Positions 16,089-25,595 of a stretch of 64,000 nucleotides of DNA are shown piece by piece. This stretch comes from Bacteroidota bacterium (lineage in GTDB: Bacteria > Bacteroidota > Bacteroidia > Flavobacteriales > Flavobacteriaceae). A program made the translations under genes and the position numbers. The DNA is taken from NCBI GenBank assembly GCA_021793375.1, contig JAJYSY010000003.1:18181-82180 (forward strand), given 5' to 3'. The first letter of the stretch is position 1. The number at the start of each line of letters is the position of its first letter. Under the pieces are notes generated by a model that saw only the letters and a program-made list of their open reading frames with translations, searched no databases and was not told where the DNA came from.

Positions 16089-18812
16089 TTACTCTTCTCT
16101 TTCTTTAAAAGGAATATTCGGATTAAATATCTCTCGAATTAATGATTTTAATTCATTTTGGAATAAATCTAAGGTATTTTCATCAATTTCCGTAAGGTTT
16201 TTCCCCTTCTCTTTATCCGCATACTTAAAAGGCATAAATCCGGATTTTAAATTTTTAAAAGAAATTATTCCTGCTTGAATATTTTCTAATTTTCTTTTGC
16301 TTTGCAACATGGATGCATAACACAACACTTGAAAAGCCTGATTGTATTTGTTTTCTGTAGTCAGAAATTCAAAATCTTTTAAGTTTAAATTAGAAGTCTT
16401 TACTTTTCCTGTTTTGTAATCCACTACTCTGATTTGTTTGTGAAGCTCATCTACTCTATCTACTTTTCCTGAAATATAAATCGGAAAATCAAAATCAGGA
16501 ATTTCTATTTTTTGTCTTAGGTGATCACTTTCTATATGTAAAATCTTCAGCTTTTTCTTTTTGATAATTTCTTTTTCATAACTCAAAAAATTATATAAAA
16601 ACCTTTTAGCAACTTCAAAGATGATTAAGTTTTTTCCTTCTGAAAGTGGAGTTTTTTGGTATTTTTCTTTAAACTTATTTTTGACCTTTATATCGATTTT
16701 TTTTAGCATTTGATCAAGGTCTTGCTCTTCGATATTTCTTCCTTCAAAAGGTTTATAAAAATCTTCTAAAACATCGTGAACCACTGTTCCTAAAGTTCTG
16801 GCTGTTACAATTTCTTCTACCTCATCTTCTTCTTTAATTCCCAATACATAGTTTTTATAAAAATCAAGTGGATTCCTAATATAAGTGGTCAAAGCAGAAG
16901 GCGAAAATCCATATTCAGCTCTTTTTCTAAGAATTTCTAAAACTTCCGGAGTTTTTTTAATCTCTTCTTTTTCTGTTTTTTTTGTCTTAATTTTCGGATT
17001 GACTGTTTGAAAAGTTATTTGATGATTTTTTGGGCTTTCTACTTCTAATTGGGTAATAAATCTACTTTTTTCTCCGGCACCCAATCCTGAAGTTTCCGCA
17101 TTGTATAGAATATAAATGTTTTTGGCTCTTTGTAATAATCTGTAAAAATGATAAGTGTAAACTGCATCTTTTTCTTTATAAGTCGGCAATCCATATTGGA
17201 ATTTTAAATCATTGGGAATAAAAGAATTGGTAGATTTTCCTCCCGGTAGAATTCCTTCATTTACTGAAGTTAAAATCACTGTTTCAAAATCTAAAACTCG
17301 AGATTCCAACATTCCCATAATTTGTAGTCCATCAAAAGGAGTTCCGCTGAAATCTAAAGATTCTGTTTCTAAAATATCCTTATAAATCCGTTGAAATGAC
17401 TTCATGTTTGTCAACGGATTATATTTTTTCAACAGATTGACTATTTTTTTAAACCCCTTATTGAAATGATAAAGGTATTGAATTTCCAATTCATTTTTTT
17501 CTTCTTTTTCAGGACGAAGAAGTTCTGTCAATAAAATCAGTTCAGCTATAAATTTTTCTATGTTTTCATGTTTTGTAAAACATATTTCAAGGATTTTTTG
17601 CTCTTTTTCTGTGGTGTTTAATAAAAGTTCTTCTTTTTTGACAAACACTTGGTTTTGAGAAATAATTTTTTCTCTAATTTTATAAGCTGTGTTTTTTAAA
17701 CTTCTTTTTATTGTTGGATGCGTTAAAACATCTAAAACATTTTTATAATATGTTTTTTCATTTTCTTCATTTTGAATTTTAAACAGAACTTCAAAAAGTG
17801 AAGCCGGAGGGGTTTTGCTCAACGCCAATCCCATGGTGATATTGACTTTTTTTACTTTATCCGGCAAAGAATTTAAAACAGGAAAAAGCAAACCTTCTTC
17901 ATTTAAAACTACTGCTGTATTTTTTAAATCTGAATTTTGTAAAATTTGTCCTACATATTTTGCTTGTCCGATGTTTTGCGGAATTCCAATAACTTGAATG
18001 TTTTTATCTTTTTGATAATTTGCAGAAGCCCACTTAAAAGTGGAATTTTCTTCTTGATAATAAGCCCAGTTTTTATATTTATTGATAAATCTTGCTGTTT
18101 GATGGTTTTTATAATTCAAAAAATGCTGATCTATATCCCAAAAAATATCTCCTCTATTTTGATTTAAAATTTCCTGAATTATCTTTTGCTCTGCATTATT
18201 AAGCGCATTAAATCCAATAAAAATAAAATGATTGTGATTAGTCTTTAAAAAGTCATTTATCAATTCAGCAGATTTTCGATAACTCAAACCTTGATAAGCT
18301 TCTTGATTTTGTAAAAGTTTTTCCACAAAATTGGCATGGTATTTTGGGAGTTTATTCCAAAAATTAAGATAATTTTTCACCAATTCTGTTTGTGGTTGAG
18401 CTACTGACCAATGTTCAATATTTTTAATTTCTCCCAAATAGTTAAAAAAAGGTTGTGTTGGAATAAGATATCTGTCGATTTCATTAAAATCATAAATCAA
18501 CGTTTGCGCCCATCCATAAAAAGTTTCAAAATCTTCTTGCTCTTCTTTAGGAGTCAACTGAAGATAAGATTGATAAAACTGAAATAAGGTATTGGTATTA
18601 TCCAAGTTTTTTAATCCTGAAATCTGTGTTATAAGTTCTTCAATACTTAAGACTTCAGGTGTAAATCCTTGGTAATCGGTTTGTGTTTTCAACAAGTGTT
18701 TTAAGAAGTTTCCGGCTCTTTTTCCCGGTAATATAAAAGTGGTTTTTTTCAGTTTTATATGGGTTTGTTTTAAACAATACTCCAAGACATCTTTTAAGAA
18801 ACTTTGCATCAT
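16089..18812 (-). CDS. AddB-like PD-(D/E)XK nuclease subunit
   Basis: 907-residue protein of the AddB/RexB type, the partner of an AddA helicase in double-strand break processing. The N-terminus keeps the degenerate P-loop seen in AddB (FILPGKRAGNFLKHLLK), the middle is an inactivated helicase-like region, and the C-terminus carries a RecB-type nuclease domain with D785 in GKVDRVD and D798-K800 in VVDYKTGK. The Fe-S cysteine set of Bacillus AddB is not evident. The matching AddA-like gene is at 21702-24845, separated from this one by ompA and kbl, so the two are not one operon. The hydrolase gene follows directly. Confidence 0.82.
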   Translation of the reverse strand: MMQSFLKDVLEYCLKQTHIKLKKTTFILPGKRAGNFLKHLLKTQTDYQGFTPEVLSIEELITQISGLKNLDNTNTLFQFYQSYLQLTPKEEQEDFETFYGWAQTLIYDFNEIDRYLIPTQPFFNYLGEIKNIEHWSVAQPQTELVKNYLNFWNKLPKYHANFVEKLLQNQEAYQGLSYRKSAELINDFLKTNHNHFIFIGFNALNNAEQKIIQEILNQNRGDIFWDIDQHFLNYKNHQTARFINKYKNWAYYQEENSTFKWASANYQKDKNIQVIGIPQNIGQAKYVGQILQNSDLKNTAVVLNEEGLLFPVLNSLPDKVKKVNITMGLALSKTPPASLFEVLFKIQNEENEKTYYKNVLDVLTHPTIKRSLKNTAYKIREKIISQNQVFVKKEELLLNTTEKEQKILEICFTKHENIEKFIAELILLTELLRPEKEEKNELEIQYLYHFNKGFKKIVNLLKKYNPLTNMKSFQRIYKDILETESLDFSGTPFDGLQIMGMLESRVLDFETVILTSVNEGILPGGKSTNSFIPNDLKFQYGLPTYKEKDAVYTYHFYRLLQRAKNIYILYNAETSGLGAGEKSRFITQLEVESPKNHQITFQTVNPKIKTKKTEKEEIKKTPEVLEILRKRAEYGFSPSALTTYIRNPLDFYKNYVLGIKEEDEVEEIVTARTLGTVVHDVLEDFYKPFEGRNIEEQDLDQMLKKIDIKVKNKFKEKYQKTPLSEGKNLIIFEVAKRFLYNFLSYEKEIIKKKKLKILHIESDHLRQKIEIPDFDFPIYISGKVDRVDELHKQIRVVDYKTGKVKTSNLNLKDFEFLTTENKYNQAFQVLCYASMLQSKRKLENIQAGIISFKNLKSGFMPFKYADKEKGKNLTEIDENTLDLFQNELKSLIREIFNPNIPFKEREE

Positions 18813-18826
18813 AAGAAATTCAAAAT

Positions 18827-18863
18827 AAAAACGCCTCCCAATTTACAAATTGAGGAGGCGTTT
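18827..18863 (-). terminator. Terminator after ompA
   Basis: Arms AAACGCCTCC and GGAGGCGTTT with further A/T pairing in the loop; the minus strand continues into a T-rich run. Confidence 0.85.
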
Positions 18864-18896
18864 ATCAAATTATTATCTGATAAAGAATTCAGAATA

Positions 18897-20306
18897 TTAT
18901 TTCATATTTTTTTCTAAATCTTCTTTATCTTTTTTCAACATGATTTCCACACGTCTGTTTTTCTGACGTCCTTCTTCAGTTTTATTAGTTGCGATAGGGT
19001 TTTTCGGACCATAACCTTTTGAGGTTAAACGATCAGATTTAATTCCTAATTTATCAACTAAGTAATCACGAACAGATTTTGCACGCTCATTAGATAATTT
19101 CTCGTTAATTGCAGCGCTTCCTGTGCTGTCTGTAAATCCAGCTAAATGGAAATCAGCAGTAGGATATTTTTTCATTACTTCTGCAATAGATTCTAATGCG
19201 TCATAAGATTCCGGACGAATAGTTGCTTTACTTAAATCGAACTCAATAGATCTTGAGTAATCGTTAAGTTTTTTCACAACCGGTGCTTCCGGTTCTTCAG
19301 GACATCCGTTGTTAGATTCAGGCCCAGGAAGATCTGGGCAATCATCTAAGTGGTCAGGGATTCCGTCTCCGTCTCTATCAGGCCAAGGACAACCATTGTT
19401 TTCTTTTGGACCTGCTTCTTCAGGACAATCATCTAAGTGATCAGGAACTCCATCTCCGTCTGTATCAGGACATCCATCATGCTCAGGTAAACCTGGCTCT
19501 GTAGGACACTCATCTAAATGGTCCGGAACACCGTCTCCATCTGTATCAGGACATCCATCAAACTCAGGTAATCCTGGTTCGTTTGGACATTCGTCTAAGT
19601 GGTCAGGAATTCCATCTCCGTCTGTATCAGGACATCCGTTAAATTCTGGTAATCCCGGTTCATTCGGACAATCATCATATTTGTCATAAATTCCATCTCC
19701 ATCTGTATCAACTCCACCAAAGGCAAATTTGATACCTGCTGAATGTTGGAAGTGATTATAGTTCGTATAATTATGGTTAAATGCACCATTATAAGTAGAA
19801 CTAATAGTTAATCCAAAATGATCATTGATCCAGAAGTTAAATCCTAATCCTACAGTTCCTAAGAATTCAGCTTTTCCATCAAGCCAAGTAGAGTTAGCTC
19901 CTGCAGAAAGGTATGGGTCAAACCAACCTCCCATTTCATCATAAATTAAATGTTTGAAGCTGTATTGCAATCCTCCACCAGCAGAGTAGTAAGAGAATTT
20001 ATCAACTTCTTGATCTCCAAATTTGTCAATTTTGTTGACAGACCCTTCAATTCCTACAGAGAATCCAGATCCTAAATATCTCATAAGAGATAATTTGGAA
20101 GCCGCCGGAACGTAATTCCAGTGATCTTCTAAGTCAACAAACTTGCTAAATAAGCTTCCTTGTGGAGAGCTTGCTCCAACAGGGTAAAAATCAACTACGT
20201 TTGTTTCGATACCAACCGCCCAAGGGTTATTGTTATCTTGTGCAGATACAAAAGTACTACTAAAGACAAAAACCATGAGTAATAGTATCTTGCTAAGATG
20301 TTTCAT
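18897..20306 (-). CDS. OmpA-family outer membrane protein with thrombospondin type 3 repeats
   Basis: 469 residues. Signal peptide 1-22 (cleavage after SAQ region), an N-terminal outer-membrane barrel (about 27-198), five calcium-binding type 3 repeats (200-336, core DTDGDGxPDHLDxCP), a Pro/Glu linker, and a C-terminal OmpA peptidoglycan-binding domain (about 349-460) with AGFTDSTGSAAINEKLSNER and the RVEI end motif. It anchors the outer membrane to the wall. The gene has its own promoter (20334-20341) and terminator, which suggests strong independent expression. Confidence 0.92.
   Translation of the reverse strand: MKHLSKILLLMVFVFSSTFVSAQDNNNPWAVGIETNVVDFYPVGASSPQGSLFSKFVDLEDHWNYVPAASKLSLMRYLGSGFSVGIEGSVNKIDKFGDQEVDKFSYYSAGGGLQYSFKHLIYDEMGGWFDPYLSAGANSTWLDGKAEFLGTVGLGFNFWINDHFGLTISSTYNGAFNHNYTNYNHFQHSAGIKFAFGGVDTDGDGIYDKYDDCPNEPGLPEFNGCPDTDGDGIPDHLDECPNEPGLPEFDGCPDTDGDGVPDHLDECPTEPGLPEHDGCPDTDGDGVPDHLDDCPEEAGPKENNGCPWPDRDGDGIPDHLDDCPDLPGPESNNGCPEEPEAPVVKKLNDYSRSIEFDLSKATIRPESYDALESIAEVMKKYPTADFHLAGFTDSTGSAAINEKLSNERAKSVRDYLVDKLGIKSDRLTSKGYGPKNPIATNKTEEGRQKNRRVEIMLKKDKEDLEKNMK
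19299..19709 (-). repeat. In-gene tandem repeat coding for five thrombospondin type 3 units
   Basis: Five units, four of 81 bases (27 residues) and a last one slightly longer, each with Asp-rich calcium loops and two Cys. Units 2-4 are also very similar at the DNA level. Confidence 0.85.
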
Positions 20307-20333
20307 AGTGAATAAAATTAAATGTTATAATTG

Positions 20334-20341
20334 CAAAAATA
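20334..20341 (-). promoter_or_regulatory. -7 promoter element of ompA
   Basis: TATTTTTG on the minus strand, 27 bases before the ATG; a TTTG at 20364-20367 lies 22 bases further upstream. Confidence 0.65.
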
Positions 20342-20415
20342 ATTTCTTTTTCGATTAATATTCCAAAAAAAATATTAAAAAGATTAAATTACGCCTTATT
20401 TAAAGTGATTTTAAG

Positions 20416-21612
20416 TTAAATCACCTTCAACTCCTTCCCTACTTTAGTAAATGCTGCAACTGCTTTATCAATTTGTTCACGTGTGTGAGCTGCAGAAAGT
20501 TGAACGCGAATTCTTGCTAATCCTTTTGGCACAACAGGATAGAAGAATCCTATTACATAAATTCCTTCTTCCAAGAGTTTGTCTGCCATCACTTGAGAGA
20601 GTTTAGCATCGTTTAACATTACCGGAACAATAGCTGAATTTCCATCAATAATATCAAATCCGGCTTCTAAAACTCCTTTTTTGAAATATTCTGTATTTTC
20701 TTTTACGCGTTTTTGTAGATCGCTGTTTTTATCTAATAATTCAAATACTTTTAAAGAAGCTCCTACAATAGTTGGCGCTAAAGAGTTTGAGAATAAATAA
20801 GGTCTTGAGCGCTGACGAAGCATCTCAATTATTTCTTTTTTTCCTGTGGTAAATCCACCCATAGCCCCACCAAGTGCTTTTCCTAAAGTTCCGGTGATAA
20901 GGTCAACTCTACCCATCACATTTTTTTCTTCGATGGTTCCTCTTCCGGTTTCTCCCATAAATCCGGCTGCATGACAATCATCAACCATTACAAGAGCATC
21001 ATATTTATCAGCTAAATCACAGATTTCGTCTAAAGGAGCCATCAATCCATCCATAGAGAAAACACCATCTGTAACAATCAACTTAAAGCGAGCATTATTT
21101 TTATCTGCTTCTTTTAGCTGTGCTTCCAAATCGGCCATATTTCCATTTTCATAGCGATAACGAGCAGCTTTACACAATCTTACCCCGTCAATAATAGATG
21201 CGTGGTTTAGAGAATCTGAAATAATAGCATCTTCTTGAGTTAATAATGGTTGAAAAATTCCACCGTTTGCATCAAAAGCTGCAGCATATAAAATCGTGTC
21301 TTCCGTTTCGTGGAATTCAGCGATTTTTCTTTCTAATTCTTTGTGAATATCTTGAGTTCCGCAAATAAATCTTACACTGCTCATTCCATATCCATGAGAA
21401 TCTAATGTGTCTTTTGCAGCTTGCACAACTTCAGGGTGTGATGAAAGTCCTAAGTAATTGTTTGCACAAAAGTTAAGCACTTTTTCTCCTGTGCTGATTT
21501 CTATTTCTGCTCCTTGCACAGAAGTGATGATGCGTTCTTCTTTATAAAGTCCATCATCTTTAATGTTTTGTAATTCTTCTTCTAAATGTTTTTTAAATTT
21601 TTCACTATACAT
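20416..21612 (-). CDS. kbl: Glycine C-acetyltransferase (2-amino-3-ketobutyrate CoA ligase)
   Basis: PLP enzyme of the alpha-oxoamine synthase family. It splits 2-amino-3-ketobutyrate into glycine and acetyl-CoA in threonine breakdown. The 398 residues match Kbl in length and in motifs: [14 protein letters not shown] near the N-terminus, [10 protein letters not shown] with the PLP-binding Asp and His, and the PLP lysine in [13 protein letters not shown]. No threonine dehydrogenase gene is adjacent. Serine palmitoyltransferase belongs to the same family and is found in this phylum, but the motifs fit Kbl better. Confidence 0.9.
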   Translation of the reverse strand: MYSEKFKKHLEEELQNIKDDGLYKEERIITSVQGAEIEISTGEKVLNFCANNYLGLSSHPEVVQAAKDTLDSHGYGMSSVRFICGTQDIHKELERKIAEFHETEDTILYAAAFDANGGIFQPLLTQEDAIISDSLNHASIIDGVRLCKAARYRYENGNMADLEAQLKEADKNNARFKLIVTDGVFSMDGLMAPLDEICDLADKYDALVMVDDCHAAGFMGETGRGTIEEKNVMGRVDLITGTLGKALGGAMGGFTTGKKEIIEMLRQRSRPYLFSNSLAPTIVGASLKVFELLDKNSDLQKRVKENTEYFKKGVLEAGFDIIDGNSAIVPVMLNDAKLSQVMADKLLEEGIYVIGFFYPVVPKGLARIRVQLSAAHTREQIDKAVAAFTKVGKELKVI

Positions 21613-21676
21613 ATTACGTAAATTATTTTCGGTTTTTTATTATTAATTATTTCATTTTCTGTCGAAAAAATATTTT

Positions 21677-21684
21677 CAAAAATA
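21677..21684 (-). promoter_or_regulatory. -7 promoter element of kbl
   Basis: TATTTTTG on the minus strand, 64 bases before the ATG and just outside the addA-like coding end. Confidence 0.5.
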
Positions 21685-21701
21685 CAACATTTTAAATTGG
21701 T

Positions 21702-24700
21702 TTAAGAAACTCGATAAAGACGGATTTCTTCCTCAATATAAACCAATAGTTTTTCTTGTATTTGATAATTCATTTTTTCTAATGCATTTGCATAAGTATT
21801 TATTTGTTTTTCATGAGTTGGATTATAATTTCCTGTTTTATAATCTATTATCACTGCATTTTTATCTTTTATGCAAAGTCTATCCAATCTTTTGTATTCT
21901 CGTTGAATTAAAATTTCTTTTTCTGTAAAAATTTCATATTCTTTTGAAAAATACGGTTTTAACTCCGGATGAAATACTATGTTTTTTATCTTTTCAACAT
22001 AATCTTCATATTCTTCGCTTAAGATTTCTCCTGCCAAAACTGCTTCTTCAAGAACTTTATTGATGTCTTCTGCTGTAAATATTTTTTGCAGCAAATTATG
22101 AATCAGTTTTCCTTTTTCTATAGCTTTTTCTTGAATGCTTCCCCAAATCATTCCGGGAGTGGTGATTACTGCTATTCCATGTTTTTCCGGAGCAGAAGAA
22201 ATAAAATTTTCCAGCTTCAGCTGATCTGTTTGTTTTTCTTTACTTTTTTTCAATAAAGGCAATTTTCCAAAATGATATTGAAGTTGATCTTTTTGCCAAA
22301 GATTTTTTGACTTTAAATAATGTATTAATAATCCGGAAAAAAGATTTGATTTTTCATTTCCATTTTTATCTACCTCATATTTTGACAAGATATAAAGTTG
22401 TTTTTCTGCTCTTGTCATAGCCACATAAAACACATTAAAAACATCTAATTCTTTCTGAATTAATAAATCTTGATAAACCGCAGCGGTATTTTCACTCAGC
22501 TTTTCTAATTCCTGACTTGCTTTTAAATAAGTGATTGGAATTTTACTTTCTTCAAGGTTTACCCAAACTTTATCTTTACTGGTGTCGTCAATTTTTTCAT
22601 TGGCAAAAGGATAAATCACAATCGGAAATTCTAACCCTTTGGCTTTATGAATTGTCATAATTTGCACCGCATTATTTCCTTCCGGAAGGGTGATGCTCAA
22701 CTTGTCTTTTTTGATTTCCCACAAAGTTAAGAAACCGGTTAATCCACCGCTGTGTTTTTCGGTATAATCAAAAACAAAATCCAAGAAAAATTGAAGATAA
22801 GCATCAGCTGTTTTTTCTAATTTAAAAGAACGCAAACTGTATTCTATTGCATCATAAAATGGCAAAGCTTGAAATTTATTTAATTCAAAATGAATATCTA
22901 AAGATTTTAAGCTTTTAAAGAAATCCTTTTCTGTTAAGTTTAATTTGGAATACAGAAAACTGAAAATATCTTCTTCGACTTTAAAGTGTTTATACAGAAA
23001 ATTTAAAAGTTCAAACTTTAAAGTTTTATCTGTCGGATTTAAAGAAAAATTCATCAAAGCTATTAAAAACTGAATTTCATCAGATTTTTCTAACAACAGC
23101 GTTTCTGAAGAAGTAATTGGAATATTATTTTCACTTAAAAAATCTGCAATTACTACACCTTCATCTTTTTTTCTCACTAAAATACAAATCTCTTCATATT
23201 CATGGTTTTTAGATTTTAAGTTGTTGATAATCTCCAAGATTTTTTCCGGATAAATTTCATTTTCTTCCGTTTTATTTTTTGCTTCTATGAAATTTATTTC
23301 TACATATCCTCCTTCATTTTTGGCTATTTTTTGCTCAGCATTTTTAAATAATTCTTTATAAGGTTGATATTTTATAAATTCAGCAGAAGTTTTAAAAAAC
23401 TCATTATTAAATTCAACAACTTCTTTTAAGCTTCTATAATTAAAAGGAAGTTTTTCTCTAAATTTTTCTCTGTTAAACGGATTTTCCTCTGCGTTTAAAT
23501 CCATGAATTGTTCTGCTTTTCCTCCTCTCCATCTATAAATAGATTGTTTTGCGTCTCCTACTAAAGTCAACTGTCCTTTTTCTGCAGCTAAACTATTTTC
23601 TATTAAAGGCATCAAGTTTTTCCATTGTAAAACAGAAGTATCTTGAAATTCATCTATATAATAAATGTGATAACGCTCGCCTAAACGTTCATAAATAAAA
23701 GGAGCAGGTTCGTTTTTAATGCTTTCATAAATCCTTTTATTAAAATCTGAAATCAGCAATAAATTTCGTTCTTCTTTAATAGCATTTACTTCTTTTTGAA
23801 TGGCTGTTAATAAAGATAAAGACGGATTTACTTTTACAATTCTTTTGTAAAGTTTAATTTCAAGTATAGCTTTTAGGGTTTGAAAATACAGCTGAGCAAT
23901 TTGTGGTAAAATCTGATCAATAGTTTGTTTTATTTCCGGGCTTTCAGCTTTTTTATAATGTTTTCCATATTCTGGATTGTCTATATTTTCAGCCCATGCA
24001 GGTGTTTTTAGGGGAGGAATATTCTTAAGATTTTTCTGTTGAAGTTTTTTAAAATAATTAGGAATAGATCCTCTCATAAAATTTTTAGGATTTACTCCAT
24101 TTGCTTGAATTAATGCAAAAAAATCTTCTGCTTTTTCTACACAAAAATTAATTTTGCTTTCTATTTTTTTGTATAATTCTTTTGTAAAATCAGCAAAATC
24201 TTTGGTAGAAATATTTTCTAATTGAGTAGTAAATTCAAGGTGGTTATCATTTACTAAAAGCTTTGCGATTTCATTTAAATCATAAGCAATATCCCAACTT
24301 CTGTCATCATCTGCTTTTGAAAGTGCAAAATCAATCATTGCTTTTGTCAGTTCTTTTTCTTCTTTTTTTCCGGCTTTGGCAATCACACGATCCACTGCTT
24401 CATTCAAGATTTCTTCGGTGTCCAGCTGAACTTCAAAATTTATGGGAATATTTAAATCTTTGGCAAAAGTTCGTAAAATACGATGCGTAAAACTATCTAT
24501 GGTAGAAACTTCAAAAGCAGCATAATTATGTAAAATACTTTTGAGAATTATCGCTGATTTTTCTTGAATTTCTACTTTGGTTAATTTTGTTTTGTCTTGA
24601 ACAGCACTAAAAAGATCTAAATGATTTTCAGGAATTGGATTTGCAGAAAAAGCTTTTAAACTTTCAAGAATTCTGTTTTTCATTTCTGCCACAGCTTTAT

Positions 24701-24845
24701 TGGTAAAAGTAAGTGCCAAAATATGTTTATAAGCTGTGATATTAGGCGAAAGCAGTAAAGTTGAAATATAATTTCTGACTAAGGTAAAAGTTTTTCCTGA
24801 ACCTGCAGAAGCATCATAAATGATAAAAGAAGGTTGTTTTTCCAC
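21702..24845 (-). CDS. AddA/RecB-like UvrD-family helicase-nuclease
   Basis: 1047-residue superfamily 1 helicase with a C-terminal RecB nuclease domain, the catalytic partner of the AddB-like protein in double-strand break repair. Walker A ASAGSGKT is at residues 12-19, motif II is YIDEFQDTS, motif III is GDAKQSIYRWRGG, and motif V/VI regions include TIHKAKGLEFPIVI and VFYVAMTRAEK. The nuclease motif has D988 in RLDRL and D1001-K1003 in IIDYKTG. It starts 22 bases after the Crp/Fnr-like gene and is probably co-transcribed with it. Confidence 0.9.
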   Translation of the reverse strand: MEKQPSFIIYDASAGSGKTFTLVRNYISTLLLSPNITAYKHILALTFTNKAVAEMKNRILESLKAFSANPIPENHLDLFSAVQDKTKLTKVEIQEKSAIILKSILHNYAAFEVSTIDSFTHRILRTFAKDLNIPINFEVQLDTEEILNEAVDRVIAKAGKKEEKELTKAMIDFALSKADDDRSWDIAYDLNEIAKLLVNDNHLEFTTQLENISTKDFADFTKELYKKIESKINFCVEKAEDFFALIQANGVNPKNFMRGSIPNYFKKLQQKNLKNIPPLKTPAWAENIDNPEYGKHYKKAESPEIKQTIDQILPQIAQLYFQTLKAILEIKLYKRIVKVNPSLSLLTAIQKEVNAIKEERNLLLISDFNKRIYESIKNEPAPFIYERLGERYHIYYIDEFQDTSVLQWKNLMPLIENSLAAEKGQLTLVGDAKQSIYRWRGGKAEQFMDLNAEENPFNREKFREKLPFNYRSLKEVVEFNNEFFKTSAEFIKYQPYKELFKNAEQKIAKNEGGYVEINFIEAKNKTEENEIYPEKILEIINNLKSKNHEYEEICILVRKKDEGVVIADFLSENNIPITSSETLLLEKSDEIQFLIALMNFSLNPTDKTLKFELLNFLYKHFKVEEDIFSFLYSKLNLTEKDFFKSLKSLDIHFELNKFQALPFYDAIEYSLRSFKLEKTADAYLQFFLDFVFDYTEKHSGGLTGFLTLWEIKKDKLSITLPEGNNAVQIMTIHKAKGLEFPIVIYPFANEKIDDTSKDKVWVNLEESKIPITYLKASQELEKLSENTAAVYQDLLIQKELDVFNVFYVAMTRAEKQLYILSKYEVDKNGNEKSNLFSGLLIHYLKSKNLWQKDQLQYHFGKLPLLKKSKEKQTDQLKLENFISSAPEKHGIAVITTPGMIWGSIQEKAIEKGKLIHNLLQKIFTAEDINKVLEEAVLAGEILSEEYEDYVEKIKNIVFHPELKPYFSKEYEIFTEKEILIQREYKRLDRLCIKDKNAVIIDYKTGNYNPTHEKQINTYANALEKMNYQIQEKLLVYIEEEIRLYRVS

Positions 24846-24867
24846 AAATGTGTTTTTTAAAGCTGAT

Positions 24868-25500
24868 TTATAAATTTATGATTTTAATCCTGTTGTGTTT
24901 TAGCTCAATATGATTTTCATTTTCTAATTTTTTCAACAATCTGGAAATTACCACTCTTGAAGAGTTAAGATTTTTAGCAATTTCTTGATGTGTGATTTTA
25001 ATTTCATTTTTATTGTTGATTTCTTGTTTATTCTTTAAAAATATTTTTAAACGCTCATCAAGTTTAGAAAACGCAATAATATCAATGGTTTCAAAAGCAT
25101 CCATCAGTTGTTTGTGATAACTTTTCATCACAAAATCTCTCCAGCTTTTATATTTACTCGACCATTGTTCTATTTTTTGCACCGGCACAACAATCATTTC
25201 TACTTCTGTTTCTGTCATTGCTCTAATTTGACTTTTTGTATGACCAATACAGCAAGACAAAGCCATGGCGCAAGTTTCTCCGGGGTGTAAAAAATACAAT
25301 AAAAGTTCATTTCCTTCTTCATCAATTCTGATGATTTTTACTGTTCCTGAAATTACTAAAGGAACAGATCTGATGTAAGTTCCAGATTCTATCAAGGTGG
25401 CTTCTGAAGGCGTTTTTCTGTATTCTCCTACTTCTTCAATTTCTTGAAGTAATTCCGGTTCAAAATGATCTCGATAGAGATTTTGAAATGTTTTGTCCAT
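24868..25500 (-). CDS. Crp/Fnr-family transcriptional regulator
   Basis: 210 residues: a cyclic-nucleotide-binding-type sensor domain (about 10-130), a dimerisation helix and a C-terminal winged helix (about 150-208, with THQEIAKNLNSSRVVISRLL as the recognition part). The cAMP phosphate-binding signature is absent. Three cysteines lie close together in ETCAMALSCCIG, a feature of some redox- or metal-sensing members, so a redox signal is possible, but this is inference. A 14-bp palindrome in its own leader (25523-25536) may be an autoregulatory site. It precedes the addA-like gene by 22 bases. Confidence 0.87.
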   Translation of the reverse strand: MDKTFQNLYRDHFEPELLQEIEEVGEYRKTPSEATLIESGTYIRSVPLVISGTVKIIRIDEEGNELLLYFLHPGETCAMALSCCIGHTKSQIRAMTETEVEMIVVPVQKIEQWSSKYKSWRDFVMKSYHKQLMDAFETIDIIAFSKLDERLKIFLKNKQEINNKNEIKITHQEIAKNLNSSRVVISRLLKKLENENHIELKHNRIKIINL

Positions 25501-25522
25501 GGTTTTATTATTAGTGAAAAAG

Positions 25523-25536
25523 CGTTTTTGAAAACG
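25523..25536. promoter_or_regulatory. Palindrome in the crp-like leader, candidate operator
   Basis: CGTTTT-TG-AAAACG, perfect 6-bp arms, between the -7 box and the ATG of the Crp/Fnr-like gene. The placement fits autorepression. Confidence 0.4.
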
Positions 25537-25549
25537 AAAAATTCTTTCT

Positions 25550-25557
25550 CAAAAATA
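25550..25557 (-). promoter_or_regulatory. -7 promoter element of the crp-like gene
   Basis: TATTTTTG on the minus strand, 49 bases before the ATG. Confidence 0.5.
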
Positions 25558-25595
25558 TAAAATTGTTTTCTTTAAAAGTATTCTTTTAATAAAAT

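Noticed and set aside
19299..19709. CRISPR-like array
   Set aside because: The 81-base periodicity is coding repeat of calcium-binding units in ompA; there are no constant repeats with variable spacers.
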